The notes under the pieces are model-generated. The model was not told the origin of the DNA and ran no database searches. It saw only the letters and a list, made by a program, of their open reading frames with translations. From an uncultured Actinomycetes bacterium (GTDB taxonomy: Bacteria > Actinomycetota > Acidimicrobiia > Acidimicrobiales > RAAP-2), in the NCBI GenBank assembly GCA_903832015.1, contig CAIKZX010000044.1:1-50197 (forward strand): a stretch of 50,197 nucleotides of DNA, written 5' to 3'. A program made the position numbers and the translations under genes. Positions 1 to 8,460 of the stretch are shown here, piece after piece (positions within the stretch are counted from its first letter, which is position 1; each line of letters begins with the position of its first letter).

Positions 1-84
1 GGCGTCATTCACAAGAACCAGGCCGCGAACAAAAAGTCTGGCCTCATGCGTCGCATCAACTCCCTAAAGTCAACTAAGGCTTAA
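1..84 (+). CDS. rpsT: 30S ribosomal protein bS20, C-terminal end (partial)
   Basis: The first 27 codons read GVIHKNQAANKKSG... and end in STKA before a TAA stop, which matches the basic C-terminal helix of ribosomal protein bS20. The protein binds 16S rRNA in the small subunit. The start lies outside the window. Its stop overlaps the stop of the convergent holA gene by three bases. An rpsT-holA neighbourhood is common in bacteria, which supports both calls. Confidence 0.85.
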   Translation, partial: GVIHKNQAANKKSGLMRRINSLKSTKA

Positions 85-1085
85 CGCCTCGCATTCGCGT
101 GCAGACGCGATAGTCGAGCCACCAAAACCTCGAGCACCGTTAATTCGGTGAGGTCCTGGTCGCTCACGACATTTTTGCCATAATCAACGCCACCCTTGAG
201 GTCAACATCGGCTTGGGCCAAAAGGTGCAGGGCCACCGCGAAACTCTCTTGTGGGAGCGACTTTGACTCTTGAATCAAATACTTGGCGGATTGCTCAGAT
301 ATCTTAAAGAGTTTGACGACCTCCGGCAGGCTTAAGTTCTTTCCGGCCAAACTTGCCCGATCAGTGTAGAAGTTTCGGAGACTAGAAAGAATCTTAAGGG
401 CTGCAGATGATCCCGAATCGAGCATCCGACGCACTGCCACGATAGAACCGGCTGTGTCGCCCTTAACGATGACCTTGGTGAGATCCCACGAGTACACCCC
501 GCCCTGGTCACCGAGGTAGGGCTCGATTACCTCAAAACTTATGGCGTCCGTACCAAAGATGGATGAGAGTGTTCGCGCGAGGTTGTCAACGCGGCTTAAG
601 TCCTCACCGTAGTGTTCGGCGAGCTGGTCAATGGCCCGTCGGTCCAACTTGAGGTTGTAGAGCGCCAACCGCTCTTCAATATAGTGAGAGCGGTCTTTTG
701 CCGCCTTGCCCACGTCGAAACTGATCACCTCGTGCGCCAGCCCCGCCACGCTCCCCTTCTTGGCCCCCACTACCCCCGCAATAAGGACCACGCCCTCAAC
801 CGGGTTTTCATTCCAGATTTTTATTTGCGCCACGGCGTCCGCGAGCAGGTGCTGCGCCTCTCGCAAAACCACCACACGCTTGGGGGTAAGAAAGGGCGGG
901 GAATTAAGCGCCACGAGAGCCGACGAGGTCAGAGCGTCTCGCTCATCGACTGGTGAGCTCTTCAGCGTGAAGTCTTCGAGGGCGAAGGAGGGATCTAACC
1001 CACCCAGTTCCTTGGCCACTTGAATTTGCAGTTCGTCGTTGACCATCGTCGCCGAGGACCCCTGGACACAGATCAGATGGGTCAT
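81..1085 (-). CDS. holA: DNA polymerase III subunit delta
   Basis: This 334-residue protein has the length and pattern of the clamp-loader delta subunit, which opens the beta sliding clamp during replication. Visible family features are the N-terminal AAA+-like fold without a working Walker A motif, the middle segment with LDRRAIDQLAEHYGEDLSRV (helix that monitors clamp-loader contacts), the YSWDLTKVIV stretch, and the helical C-terminal collar domain with SSLRNFY. The ATG start overlaps the stop of the upstream folP-like gene by four bases (ATGA), so the two are probably co-transcribed. It converges on rpsT. The family assignment is firm; N-terminal residues are divergent, as is usual for this subunit. 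Confidence 0.9.
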   Translation of the reverse strand: MTHLICVQGSSATMVNDELQIQVAKELGGLDPSFALEDFTLKSSPVDERDALTSSALVALNSPPFLTPKRVVVLREAQHLLADAVAQIKIWNENPVEGVVLIAGVVGAKKGSVAGLAHEVISFDVGKAAKDRSHYIEERLALYNLKLDRRAIDQLAEHYGEDLSRVDNLARTLSSIFGTDAISFEVIEPYLGDQGGVYSWDLTKVIVKGDTAGSIVAVRRMLDSGSSAALKILSSLRNFYTDRASLAGKNLSLPEVVKLFKISEQSAKYLIQESKSLPQESFAVALHLLAQADVDLKGGVDYGKNVVSDQDLTELTVLEVLVARLSRLHANARR

Positions 1086-1939
1086 CGGGCCTCCATGATG
1101 CGAGCCAGCGTATCGCGGACCCGTACGGTGCCCTCAACGTCATGCACCCGCAAAATCCGGCAGCCGAGCGAGATGCCTATCGACGAGGCGGCGAGTGAGG
1201 ATTCACGACGTTCGGTGACCTCTTGATTGAAAATTTTCCCGAGAAAGGTCTTATTCGAGGAGGAAAGTAGCAGGGGGAAGCCCAAATTGGCTAATTCATT
1301 CGAATGGCGCAAAAGATCAAGTGACTGTCCGGCCGTCTTACCCAGGTCGAGTCCCGCATCGATAATGATGCGGTTAGTCGCAACACCAGCCGACAGGGCC
1401 TGATTCGTTCGGTCAACCAAGAAGTCCGTTACCGACTCCGTCACGTTGTCGTAGTGGGGATTGGGATCCGCCACCCGAGGTCGCAGACGGATGTGCGTCG
1501 CGACGACCGTGGCCTCGTGAGCGGCCGCCACCGCGAGGTAGTTGGAGTCGGCAAATCCACTGATGTCATTTCCAATCACCGCACCCTCGCTGAAACAGGC
1601 CCCCGCAACGCTCGCTCGCCAGGTATCAATACTGAGAGGGAGATCAAAACGTGCGCGCAGGGCCGCAATGGCCGGTACCACTCGATCGAGTTCCTCCGCC
1701 TCAGAAATCTCAACGCCCGGCCCCGCCTTCACACCGCCAACGTCAAGCAGGTCGGCGCCATCATTCACTAATTGTTCAGCCCGGCGCAGAAAATCATCGA
1801 AGTTGTAGGTCGCCGCCGGAGCGAAGAAAGAATCAGTTGTGCGATTCAATATCCCCATGACCAGAGCGCGGGTAGCGAAATCGTAGGTCCGCTCCCCGAG
1901 GGCTAAGGGAGCGCGGGGCGCCAGCCAAGTAACTTCCAC
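1082..1939 (-). CDS. folP: Dihydropteroate synthase homologue, FolP2 type
   Basis: This is a 285-residue TIM-barrel protein of the dihydropteroate synthase family, which normally joins p-aminobenzoate to the pterin diphosphate in folate synthesis. Family segments are MGILNRTTDSF near residue 30, SIDTW, NDISGF, IDAGLDLGKT and RVHDVEGT. The pterin/pABA loop reads DVGGVKAGPG instead of the usual DVGGESTRPG, the substitution known from the mycobacterial FolP2 paralogue, for which normal synthase activity was not found. I therefore call it FolP2-like rather than the housekeeping enzyme. I chose the GTG at 1939 because AGGAGG sits six bases upstream; the ATG at 1945 would directly abut that ribosome site. 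Probably in one transcript with holA. Confidence 0.8.
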   Translation of the reverse strand: MEVTWLAPRAPLALGERTYDFATRALVMGILNRTTDSFFAPAATYNFDDFLRRAEQLVNDGADLLDVGGVKAGPGVEISEAEELDRVVPAIAALRARFDLPLSIDTWRASVAGACFSEGAVIGNDISGFADSNYLAVAAAHEATVVATHIRLRPRVADPNPHYDNVTESVTDFLVDRTNQALSAGVATNRIIIDAGLDLGKTAGQSLDLLRHSNELANLGFPLLLSSSNKTFLGKIFNQEVTERRESSLAASSIGISLGCRILRVHDVEGTVRVRDTLARIMEAR

Positions 1940-1966
1940 GCCCATCCTCCTAGGTCTCGAATGGAA

Positions 1967-1972
1967 AGCCTA
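1967..1972 (-). promoter_or_regulatory. Possible -10 box for the folP-holA transcript
   Basis: TAGGCT on the minus strand, the same hexamer found before ftsH and the NlpC/P60 gene. A start about 7 bases downstream would give a leader of roughly 20 nt carrying the AGGAGG ribosome site. No good -35 is visible. Confidence 0.3.
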
Positions 1973-2056
1973 GGGCTAAAAGCCCCTACAATCGTTTCTC
2001 TATGATTTTTCCTCAAGTCAAAAACTGACTAGAAAGGAATGAGAGAAAGGCGGGAT

Positions 2057-2938
2057 ATGGACGACGACATTTTTGAGCGGATCATCTTCCTGGCTGACCC
2101 CGAACTCAATGAGCCGGTACTTATTTGCAGCCTCGAAGGGTGGATAGACGCCGGTGGCGCCGCCAATACGGCGGTAAATACCATGCTGGATTCGATTGAA
2201 ACCGAAGTGCTCGCCACCTTCGATACTGAATACTTCATCGATCAACGAGCACGCCGTCCCATGGCGCGCATTATCGACGGAGTGACCACCGAACTCATCT
2301 GGCCCGAGATTCAACTCCGCTACGGCAAAGACCGCGACGGCGCAGACCTGATTTTCCTAGTGGGCCCCGAGCCGGACTTTCATTGGAGTGACTTTGTGGA
2401 CATTGTGACCGACGCCGCCGGTCGTTTCGATATCCGCCTCGTAGTGGGTCTTGGGGCCTTCCCCGCACCAGCCCCCCACACTCGCCCTACCCGCATCATC
2501 GGGACCGCCCCCGCGCAGAGCGCGCACCTGCTGAGCAGCGTCGGCACCGTTGATGGAGAGATCGAGGTGCCCGCCGGCATCTCCTCGGCGCTCGAACTCG
2601 GCTTTGCGGAGGTCAACATTGACATGGTCACGCTCTGGGCACGCGTGCCACACTACGTGGCATCACTGCCCTACCCCGAAGCCGCGGCCGCCCTCATCGA
2701 TGGTCTAGCCGGCACCGCGGGACTCAGCTTGGATTCATCGGAACTGCGCCGCTCGGCCGATGAGGCCAGACGCCAAGTTGAAGAGATGATGGGTAGCAAC
2801 TCCGATCACAACCAGATGGTTGAGCAGCTCGAAAAGGCGGTCGACAGTGAGGGTTCTTCATCGCTCGGTAGTGTCATCCCGAGTGGGGATGAATTAGCCG
2901 CCGAACTCGAAAAATTCCTTCGCGGCGAAGCTAGTTAA
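2057..2938 (+). CDS. PAC2 family protein
   Basis: A 293-residue protein with the PAC2 (proteasome assembly chaperone 2-like) pattern: EPVLICSLEGWIDAGGAANTAV near the start, LLFLVG-type strand, GLGAFPAPAPHTRP, and VPHYVASLPYPEA before an acidic, helical C-terminal tail. Actinobacterial PAC2 proteins are widespread; their role in bacteria is not settled and a proteasome link is only suggested by homology. I prefer the ATG at 2057 because AAAGG lies six bases upstream; an ATG at 2039 has its AAAGG only one base away. It is divergent from folP and its tail overlaps the tail of the convergent metallopeptidase gene by eight bases. Confidence 0.8.
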   Translation: MDDDIFERIIFLADPELNEPVLICSLEGWIDAGGAANTAVNTMLDSIETEVLATFDTEYFIDQRARRPMARIIDGVTTELIWPEIQLRYGKDRDGADLIFLVGPEPDFHWSDFVDIVTDAAGRFDIRLVVGLGAFPAPAPHTRPTRIIGTAPAQSAHLLSSVGTVDGEIEVPAGISSALELGFAEVNIDMVTLWARVPHYVASLPYPEAAAALIDGLAGTAGLSLDSSELRRSADEARRQVEEMMGSNSDHNQMVEQLEKAVDSEGSSSLGSVIPSGDELAAELEKFLRGEAS

Positions 2939-3506
2939 GAACGTCGCCTTCTTGGATGGCGATGCCTAGTCCGAGGGCGTAGCCCTCCAGATAGAGCCCG
3001 CATTCATCTTGTCGGGGATGACGGTTAGCTAGTTCGTAAAATTCGGGACCATGATCGGCCTCTTGTAGGTGGGCTAACTCGTGCACTAACACGCAGTCAA
3101 TCACCCACTCTGGGCATTGCGTTAATCGACTCGAAACTCGAATTTCTTTGGTATCGGGCGAGCATGAGGCCCAACGCGACTTTTGATTGCTGACCCACCT
3201 CACCGACGAGGCCATGATGCCATCGTTGTAGAGCTCAGCTAATACGCGGGCGCGCTCTTCGAGGGCAACATCTCCGGCGGCAATTTGGGGGCGTTGCGTG
3301 ATGAGTCGGTTGACGAGGTCGTCGACGAATTGGGTTCGAGCCTTGCCCTTCAGACTCACCGGGATTTGCACCACGATCCTCGATCCGGCCCAGTGGGCCG
3401 TTCCCGTTTTCTTCCTTTTGGCTGAAGCTCGAATCTCCACCTCGGGCCGGTCGAACTGTGGCGCCTGGATGATGACTTCGCTCTTGGTCTTCGCGCTACT
3501 CGCCAT
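2931..3506 (-). CDS. YgjP-like (DUF45) metallopeptidase
   Basis: A 191-residue protein of the YgjP/DUF45 family, zinc-metallopeptidase-like. The segment around residues 115-125 (KSRWASCS) and the zinc motif HELAHL followed by DHGPEFY give the family signature HExxH plus a third histidine. The N-terminal part forms the beta-rich region typical of the family. Cytoplasmic; no signal peptide. The ATG follows the leuS stop directly on the same strand (no gap between TAA and ATG), so translation may be coupled to leuS. The substrate is unknown. Confidence 0.8.
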   Translation of the reverse strand: MASSAKTKSEVIIQAPQFDRPEVEIRASAKRKKTGTAHWAGSRIVVQIPVSLKGKARTQFVDDLVNRLITQRPQIAAGDVALEERARVLAELYNDGIMASSVRWVSNQKSRWASCSPDTKEIRVSSRLTQCPEWVIDCVLVHELAHLQEADHGPEFYELANRHPRQDECGLYLEGYALGLGIAIQEGDVLN

Positions 3507-5972
3507 TTACTTAACGACGTTCACCAATCGAGGGGGTCGGGCCACAACTCGTTGCGCTGGTTGTCCCTCCAGTGCTTCAATCACCTCAGGGGTACTCAGA
3601 GCTAGTCGGCCCGCCTCCTCTTCGGAGATTCCGGGAGCTACTTCAAGTCGAGTCTTAACCTTGCCATTTACCTGAATCACCATCGTTATCGTCTCTTCGA
3701 CCAACATCGCGGGGTCCGCCACCGGCCAGGACTGTTGGTGCACGGAACGATCGGTGGGGCGGCGCTCTTCCCACAGTTCAGCGCTGATGTGTGGGGCCAT
3801 TGGAGCCAACAGCAACAACATCGTGTCCAGAGCGTCATCCAGTGTGGTCTTACTTATTCCTTCGTCGCTGCGAGATTGCCTGGAAAGAGTGTTTAACAAC
3901 TCCATTAACGCCGCAACCGCGGTGTTGTAGCTCCAGCGATCGAGGTCGGAAGTTACCCGCGCGATTGTGCGGTGCACCGCTTGGGTTACCGCCAAGTCCT
4001 CGGGGGTCGTGGCCTCGTGAATAGTGACATCGAAACCTTGTGCGAGGCGCACCAAGCGGTCAATGAAACGGGCGCAACCGTCAATTACCTCTTCGGTTTG
4101 ATCGGTCCAGTCCACATCATCGGCCGGTGGTCCAACAAATAAGTGAAAGACGCGAAGTCCGTCGGCTCCCACCGTTGGGTAGTACTTTTCGGGCGCAATC
4201 AGATTGCCCTTCGATTTGCTCATTTTCGAGCCATCCAGGCGAATCATGCCCTGAGTGAAGAGCCGCTTGAAGGGTTCGCGCTCTACACCTGGGGCGATCT
4301 TGAGGTCCACCAGAGCCTTTACATAAAAGCGGGCGTAGAGCAGGTGCAAGATGGCGTGCTCAATGCCGCCAATATATTGATCCACCGGCATCCACTTGGC
4401 CGCTTCAACTGGATCAAAAGGTTTGTCCTTGCTGAAGGGGTCGGTGTAGCGAAGGAAATACCACGACGAGTCGGTGAAGGTGTCCATAGTGTCCGCCTCG
4501 CGGCGGGCGGGTGCGCCACACGTTGGACAGGCCACCGCGCGGAAACCCTCGTGAGTGGCCAAGGGTGACTGGCCACTCTTATCCATCACCACGTCATCAG
4601 GTGCGACCACGGGGAGTTGATCTTCGGGAACGGGGACTAGTCCGCAATTATCGCAGTGGATAATCGGGATGGGGCATCCCCAAAAGCGTTGGCGCGAAAC
4701 AAGCCAGTCACGCAGGCGGTAGTTGACCTTGCGAACTCCGTTGGCCTTTTCTTCCAAAAAGGAAGCGGCCTGCACTTTCGCCTCGGCGATAGAAAGCCCG
4801 TCTAGGAACCCTGAATTGATGTGCGGGCCATCTCCGCTGTACGGACCTTCTACATCAGCAGGGGCCGCCACGGTGCGCCGTACAGTCAGTCCGTGAGCCT
4901 GGGCGAAGGCGTAGTCACGCTCGTCTTCCCCCGGCACGGCAATGATTGCTCCCGTTCCGTAGGTGCCCAGTACGTAGTCGGCCACGTAGACCGGGACCTG
5001 TTCTGCGTTGAAGGGATTTATGACGTAACTCCCAGTGAAGGCGCCCCGCTTGTCGAGTCCGGCACCGGCATCACTCGAAGCGGTCCGCTCCATTTCGGTC
5101 GCTGAGCTGGCTTCAGCGACGAGTTTGTCTACACTGGCCTTCTGTTCTGGCGTGGTGAGGATTCCAAGTAGTGGGTGCTCCGGCGCGACCACCGCGTAGG
5201 TAATGCCAAAGCCGGTGTCTGGGCGGGTGGTGAAGACTCTGAGGGTCTTCGATGGATCAGATGCGAAGGTCAGATTAAATTCGACCCCCTCACTGCGGCC
5301 AATCCAGTTGCGCTGCATGGTTTTCACCCGGTCAGGCCATTCGAGACCATCAACGTCACGCAGCAACTCATCGGCGTAATCGGTGATGCGGAAGAACCAT
5401 TGCTCCAGATTCTTACGTTCAACTACATCACCACTACGTTCACAGGTGCCGTCGCCGAGAACCTGTTCGTTCGCCAGTACGGTTGCGCAACCAGGACACC
5501 AATTAACGGGAGCCATCGCGCGATAGGCCAGACCCGCCTCAAAGAATTTGATGAAAATCCACTGGGCCCACTTCATGTATTCAGGGTCATGGGAGTACAC
5601 AAACCGGCGCCAGTCGTACACCGCACCAAGCTTGAGTACCGAGGACTTCAGTTCCTGCATCCGATCTTCGGTAAAGATTCGTGGGTGGCTGCCGGCCTTA
5701 ATGGCCGCGTTTTCTGCGGGCAAACCAAAGGAGTCAAATCCAAATGGGCTCAGGACGGCTTTCCCGCGCATCGTTTGGTAGCGAACTACGAGGTCACCGA
5801 AGGTGTAGTTACGAACGTGTCCTTGATGCGCCGAACCCGACGGATAGGGGTACATGCACAGTGCATAAAATCGCTCACGCGTATCGTCATTATCAACGTT
5901 GTAAGTGCCCTCGTCGAGCCAGCGGGCTTGCCACTTTGCTTCAACTTCTGTTACTGAAAAGGGACGGGCCAT
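3507..5972 (-). CDS. leuS: Leucyl-tRNA synthetase
   Basis: An 821-residue class I aminoacyl-tRNA synthetase that charges tRNA-Leu. The HIGH motif appears as HQGH after MYPYPSGSA near residue 49, the zinc-finger-like CPGC/CDNCG and CPTCG segments are present, the editing domain carries TTRPDTGFG and DERD, and the KMSKS motif is intact in LDGSKMSKSKGN. The C-terminal anticodon-binding and tail domains are complete. No Shine-Dalgarno is visible upstream of the ATG; instead TAGACT lies exactly six bases before it, which suggests a leaderless mRNA. The metallopeptidase gene follows directly. Confidence 0.97.
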   Translation of the reverse strand: MARPFSVTEVEAKWQARWLDEGTYNVDNDDTRERFYALCMYPYPSGSAHQGHVRNYTFGDLVVRYQTMRGKAVLSPFGFDSFGLPAENAAIKAGSHPRIFTEDRMQELKSSVLKLGAVYDWRRFVYSHDPEYMKWAQWIFIKFFEAGLAYRAMAPVNWCPGCATVLANEQVLGDGTCERSGDVVERKNLEQWFFRITDYADELLRDVDGLEWPDRVKTMQRNWIGRSEGVEFNLTFASDPSKTLRVFTTRPDTGFGITYAVVAPEHPLLGILTTPEQKASVDKLVAEASSATEMERTASSDAGAGLDKRGAFTGSYVINPFNAEQVPVYVADYVLGTYGTGAIIAVPGEDERDYAFAQAHGLTVRRTVAAPADVEGPYSGDGPHINSGFLDGLSIAEAKVQAASFLEEKANGVRKVNYRLRDWLVSRQRFWGCPIPIIHCDNCGLVPVPEDQLPVVAPDDVVMDKSGQSPLATHEGFRAVACPTCGAPARREADTMDTFTDSSWYFLRYTDPFSKDKPFDPVEAAKWMPVDQYIGGIEHAILHLLYARFYVKALVDLKIAPGVEREPFKRLFTQGMIRLDGSKMSKSKGNLIAPEKYYPTVGADGLRVFHLFVGPPADDVDWTDQTEEVIDGCARFIDRLVRLAQGFDVTIHEATTPEDLAVTQAVHRTIARVTSDLDRWSYNTAVAALMELLNTLSRQSRSDEGISKTTLDDALDTMLLLLAPMAPHISAELWEERRPTDRSVHQQSWPVADPAMLVEETITMVIQVNGKVKTRLEVAPGISEEEAGRLALSTPEVIEALEGQPAQRVVARPPRLVNVVK

Positions 5973-5978
5973 GCCAAT

Positions 5979-5984
5979 AGTCTA
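5979..5984 (-). promoter_or_regulatory. leuS: Possible -10 box for leaderless leuS mRNA
   Basis: TAGACT, then six bases, then the leuS ATG. There is no ribosome site between them. This spacing puts the transcription start at or next to the A of the start codon. No convincing -35 is seen. Confidence 0.4.
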
Positions 5985-6163
5985 GATTGCCGGAAATTTG
6001 TGTTCCGCGAGTTTTGAACGGGACCGCAAGGGTCGGCCGAGAGAGTCCCACGAGGGAACTCATCTTGACTCGGACGGCGGCCCCACCGTCGGCAACCATC
6101 TCTGTAAATAGGTGGTGTATTCTGGGGATTCGAATCACCGAAATGGTCATTCTTTCAAAAATC
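5985..6163. other. Divergent intergenic region, leuS / PIG-V-like gene
   Basis: I see no gene here. It holds short imperfect inverted repeats, for example GAGTCCC with GGGAACTC around 6043-6061, and the two -10-like boxes at its ends. A regulatory leader for leuS is possible only if transcription starts far upstream, which the box at 5979-5984 argues against. Confidence 0.4.
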
Positions 6164-6169
6164 TAGCGA
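6164..6169 (+). promoter_or_regulatory. Possible -10 box for leaderless PIG-V-like gene
   Basis: TAGCGA followed by six bases and GTG at 6176. Same geometry as leuS, ftsH, prs and the NlpC/P60 gene, though the last base is A rather than T. Confidence 0.25.
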
Positions 6170-6175
6170 TTGTGA

Positions 6176-7321
6176 GTGTCTATGAGCAAAGCGGCACATA
6201 CCGAAGTTGCACCCCTTTCGCACCGGTTCTCCCCTAGCAATCTTCTCCAGTTTCTGCCCGCGCTAGGCCTGTATGTTCTCTCGCGCGCAGTGGTACTCAC
6301 CATCTTGGGAATTGTGGCCCACGTGAAGAAGCAATCAATTCTCACTTTCCTAACGGGTTGGGATTCTCACTGGTATTTGATGATCGCACACTACGGCTAC
6401 GTTTCTTCCATTCCGGCGGGCCCGGGCAGTGCCGCACAATGCGACTTGGGCTTTTTCCCCCTTCTCCCCCTCCTCATCCGGGGCACACACTTTTTGACTG
6501 GCCTCAACTTCACCGCATCCGGTCTCTTGCTCTGTGGGATCGTTGGCGCCGCTGCCTCAGTCGCGCTTTGGAAGTTGATTGATGACTACTTCGGCAAGGC
6601 TGGGGCAACCAAGGGTTTGGCCTACGTCTTGTTCTCACCCGCTGCGGTGGTGTTGTCAATGGTCTATTCCGAGGGCGCACTAATTCTTTTCGCCAGCTGC
6701 GCTCTGTTGGCACTGAAACGACAGCGTTGGTTGGTGGCGGGATTATGTGCGGCCGCCACAACCGCTCTCGACCCCGTTGGCATGGCGGCGGTTGGGTTGT
6801 GTTTCTGGGCGGCTTGGTCGACGATCCGCAAAGAGGGGAACTACCGCGCGCTGGTAGCGGCCTTCGTCGCCCCCCTAGGCGTTGTCTCCTTCTTCACCTA
6901 CCTGTGGATTCACACCGGCTCGTTCTTGGAATGGTTTCACGCGCAGCGCGCCGGATGGCAAGGCGGGAAATTTGGCACCGGCATTTACCACTCCATCTTC
7001 CAGACCGTAATGCACGGTTTTGCAAACTTGAACCCGCCCGTTAAAGCCATCACGCTAGTTGCGACCATCGCGATGCTGGCGTGGGCTTGGAAGCGTCGTG
7101 CACCTGAATTATGGGCCGCGTACTTCCTATCCACGCTGGCATTGGGTGCCATCTCTCCACTGGTCGGAATCTCCCCTCGGTTGCTGCTGCGCAGCTTTCC
7201 CCTTCTCGCCTTCACCGGGGCGACCCTGCCACGTCGGCGCTTCCAGCTCGTTGGTTCCGTGCTCGTGGTGAGTTCCGTGATATTGGCGGTCTTGTCGACT
7301 TCGGGAACTTGGATCCCGTAA
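6176..7321 (+). CDS. PIG-V-like membrane mannosyltransferase
   Basis: A 381-residue polytopic membrane protein with about nine hydrophobic segments. The first external loop carries GWDSHWYLMIAHYGY, the acidic WD motif region of PIG-V-type GT-C glycosyltransferases, which use polyprenyl-phosphate mannose as donor outside the membrane. The loop FFPLLPLLIRG and FSPAAVVLSMVYSEG also fit this family. It stands alone on the plus strand, divergent from leuS. The start is GTG 6176 if the transcript is leaderless; the ATG at 6182 is a close alternative. The acceptor is unknown; the polyprenyl-phosphate GT2 at 31.9 kb could supply its donor. Confidence 0.75.
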   Translation: MSMSKAAHTEVAPLSHRFSPSNLLQFLPALGLYVLSRAVVLTILGIVAHVKKQSILTFLTGWDSHWYLMIAHYGYVSSIPAGPGSAAQCDLGFFPLLPLLIRGTHFLTGLNFTASGLLLCGIVGAAASVALWKLIDDYFGKAGATKGLAYVLFSPAAVVLSMVYSEGALILFASCALLALKRQRWLVAGLCAAATTALDPVGMAAVGLCFWAAWSTIRKEGNYRALVAAFVAPLGVVSFFTYLWIHTGSFLEWFHAQRAGWQGGKFGTGIYHSIFQTVMHGFANLNPPVKAITLVATIAMLAWAWKRRAPELWAAYFLSTLALGAISPLVGISPRLLLRSFPLLAFTGATLPRRRFQLVGSVLVVSSVILAVLSTSGTWIP

Positions 7322-7327
7322 GGGATA

Positions 7328-7355
7328 TTGTGTGAAAATTAGGCTCTGCTAGGAT
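7328..7355 (+). promoter_or_regulatory. Promoter candidate for tRNA-Ala
   Basis: TTGTGT (7328-7333), a 16-base spacer, and TAGGAT (7350-7355), ending 13 bases before the mature tRNA 5' end. Confidence 0.45.
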
Positions 7356-7368
7356 TAGTTCCGCCTTT

Positions 7369-7441
7369 GGGGGTATAGCTCAGCTGGCAGAGCACTTGCA
7401 TGGCATGCAAGGGGTCAGGGGTTCAAATCCCCTTACCTCCA
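7369..7441 (+). tRNA. tRNA-Ala (anticodon GGC)
   Basis: A 73-base cloverleaf. The acceptor GGGGGTA pairs with TACCTCC (one G-T pair), the anticodon stem CTTGC/GCAAG encloses loop ATGGCAT with GGC at the anticodon position, and the T arm is AGGGG-TTCAAAT-CCCCT. The discriminator base is A and CCA is not encoded. The anticodon reads GCC/GCU codons. Confidence 0.95.
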
Positions 7442-7462
7442 CAAATTTCGTATCGTAACTCG

Positions 7463-7479
7463 CGGGAGAAAACCTCCCG
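7463..7479. terminator. Short hairpin between tRNA-Ala and a convergent gene
   Basis: CGGGAG and CTCCCG form a perfect 6-bp stem around AAAAC. It lies where tRNA-Ala and the minus-strand small gene converge, so termination is a reasonable role. There is no U tract on either strand, hence the low confidence. Confidence 0.3.
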
Positions 7480-7490
7480 TTCGTAGAGTT

Positions 7491-7805
7491 TCAGCCGAGA
7501 TCGGCGATCACAATTTTGCGCATCTGCATCATTGCCTCGAATGCTCGCTGAGCGGCTGCGGGGTCTGGATTAGAAAGAGCGGCCCCAAGCGCGTGAACGG
7601 GCTTGAGCGCCACCTCTTCACGCGCCAACGGAACATCGCCCTGATTATCACTAGAGCCCGACATTCTCAGTATTGTCACACGGCTATTTGGGCCGTGAAC
7701 ATCGATCAGGTGCTCGCTTGAGTTGGTAACTGAACCCGATAACACTGCCGCGTAAAAAGTGGCCAACCGAAGAGGCTCGGTCGCAAAAATAATGAGCGCA
7801 TTCAT
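7491..7805 (-). CDS. Small VOC-like (glyoxalase fold) protein
   Basis: A 104-residue protein beginning LIIFATEPLRLATFYAAVLSG, which resembles the first strand-helix unit of the vicinal oxygen chelate (glyoxalase/bleomycin resistance) fold, followed by a strand region and VALKPVHALG as at the start of the second unit. It stops early: the last strands of the usual 120-130-residue domain are missing, so the fold may be incomplete or the match may be coincidental. No good ribosome site precedes the ATG. It follows the membrane-anchored unknown gene by 13 bases on the same strand. Function cannot be stated. Confidence 0.5.
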   Translation of the reverse strand: MNALIIFATEPLRLATFYAAVLSGSVTNSSEHLIDVHGPNSRVTILRMSGSSDNQGDVPLAREEVALKPVHALGAALSNPDPAAAQRAFEAMMQMRKIVIADLG

Positions 7806-7818
7806 CAGGTAAGTGAAT

Positions 7819-8343
7819 CTATTTCCCGATTGCCTTCATTAATTTCGAGCCATCGAGAGCTGAGGTCTGGAACTGAGTCTTCCACGCGTTGTAATACTGG
7901 GCGACAAGTGTCTTCGATTTGGCGGTCTCAAGTGACTTATAGGTGGCCGCAATGGCCACCAGGTCAGCCTGATACGCGGCGTACAGCTTTTGCACCCGAC
8001 TCGGGAAATTACCGCCAAGGGTCGAGATAGCTTTGGTTTGCGCGGCATAGGCAGCAATGGCCGCCTTATTTACACACTGATAGTTGGTGCAGCTGTTGGT
8101 GGCCGTCAAAAGCGCCTTGGCGCCCTTGTACTGAACAACGAAAGCGTCATTGGTGGCTTTCTTTAATTCTTTGTTACTCAGTGTTCCACCGAAGGCAAAC
8201 ATCAAGGTAGCGGCGATAGCGCCAATAAGCAGAATCGACACCGAAGTCCATAAAATCAAGGGTCGCCGCGAGTTATGCGCAGTAGGTTCGAACTCTAAGG
8301 GTGTATTTTCCTCAGGTCCGACGAGTTCTTGATTTTCACTCAC
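7819..8343 (-). CDS. Membrane-anchored protein of unknown function
   Basis: A 174-residue protein with a charged N-terminal tail (about 1-28), one hydrophobic segment (about 29-51, LILWTSVSILLIGAIAATLMF) and an external domain rich in Ala, Lys, Tyr and Thr, predicted helical, containing two cysteines in TNSCTNYQCVNKA that could form a disulphide. The GTG start has AAGGAAA upstream. I recognise no family. The architecture is that of a small anchored extracytoplasmic protein. Confidence 0.7.
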   Translation of the reverse strand: MSENQELVGPEENTPLEFEPTAHNSRRPLILWTSVSILLIGAIAATLMFAFGGTLSNKELKKATNDAFVVQYKGAKALLTATNSCTNYQCVNKAAIAAYAAQTKAISTLGGNFPSRVQKLYAAYQADLVAIAATYKSLETAKSKTLVAQYYNAWKTQFQTSALDGSKLMKAIGK

Positions 8344-8417
8344 AAATTTTCCTTCGAATCCTTTTAGTTTGCCAGATTATGCAGTACCAAAAGTCATAAC
8401 AGTCTAGAGGTGGAAGT

Positions 8418-8451
8418 AAAAGACAGGGCCAGTTTCCCGGCCCCGTCTTTT
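8418..8451 (-). terminator. Rho-independent terminator of the APC permease gene
   Basis: On the minus strand AAAAGACGGGGCC pairs with GGCCCTGTCTTTT over 13 bp (one G-U pair) around an 8-base loop, and the 3' arm ends in UUUU. It starts ten bases after the permease stop codon. The plus strand has an A/C mismatch at the wobble position, so it acts mainly on minus-strand transcripts. Confidence 0.85.
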
Positions 8452-8460
8452 CAGAGTTTC

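Noticed and set aside
5175-5957. A 260-codon open frame on the plus strand
   Set aside because: It is antisense to leuS, whose synthetase motifs are certain; the frame has no recognisable domain.
6019-6032. GGGACCGC-like sequence suggestive of a T-box near leuS
   Set aside because: It is on the plus strand, opposite to leuS, and no stem I or specifier loop is visible.
7491-7805. Possible broken glyoxalase pseudogene
   Set aside because: No remnant of the missing domain end is seen between its stop and tRNA-Ala, and the frame is intact, so I list it as a short CDS with low confidence rather than a pseudogene.
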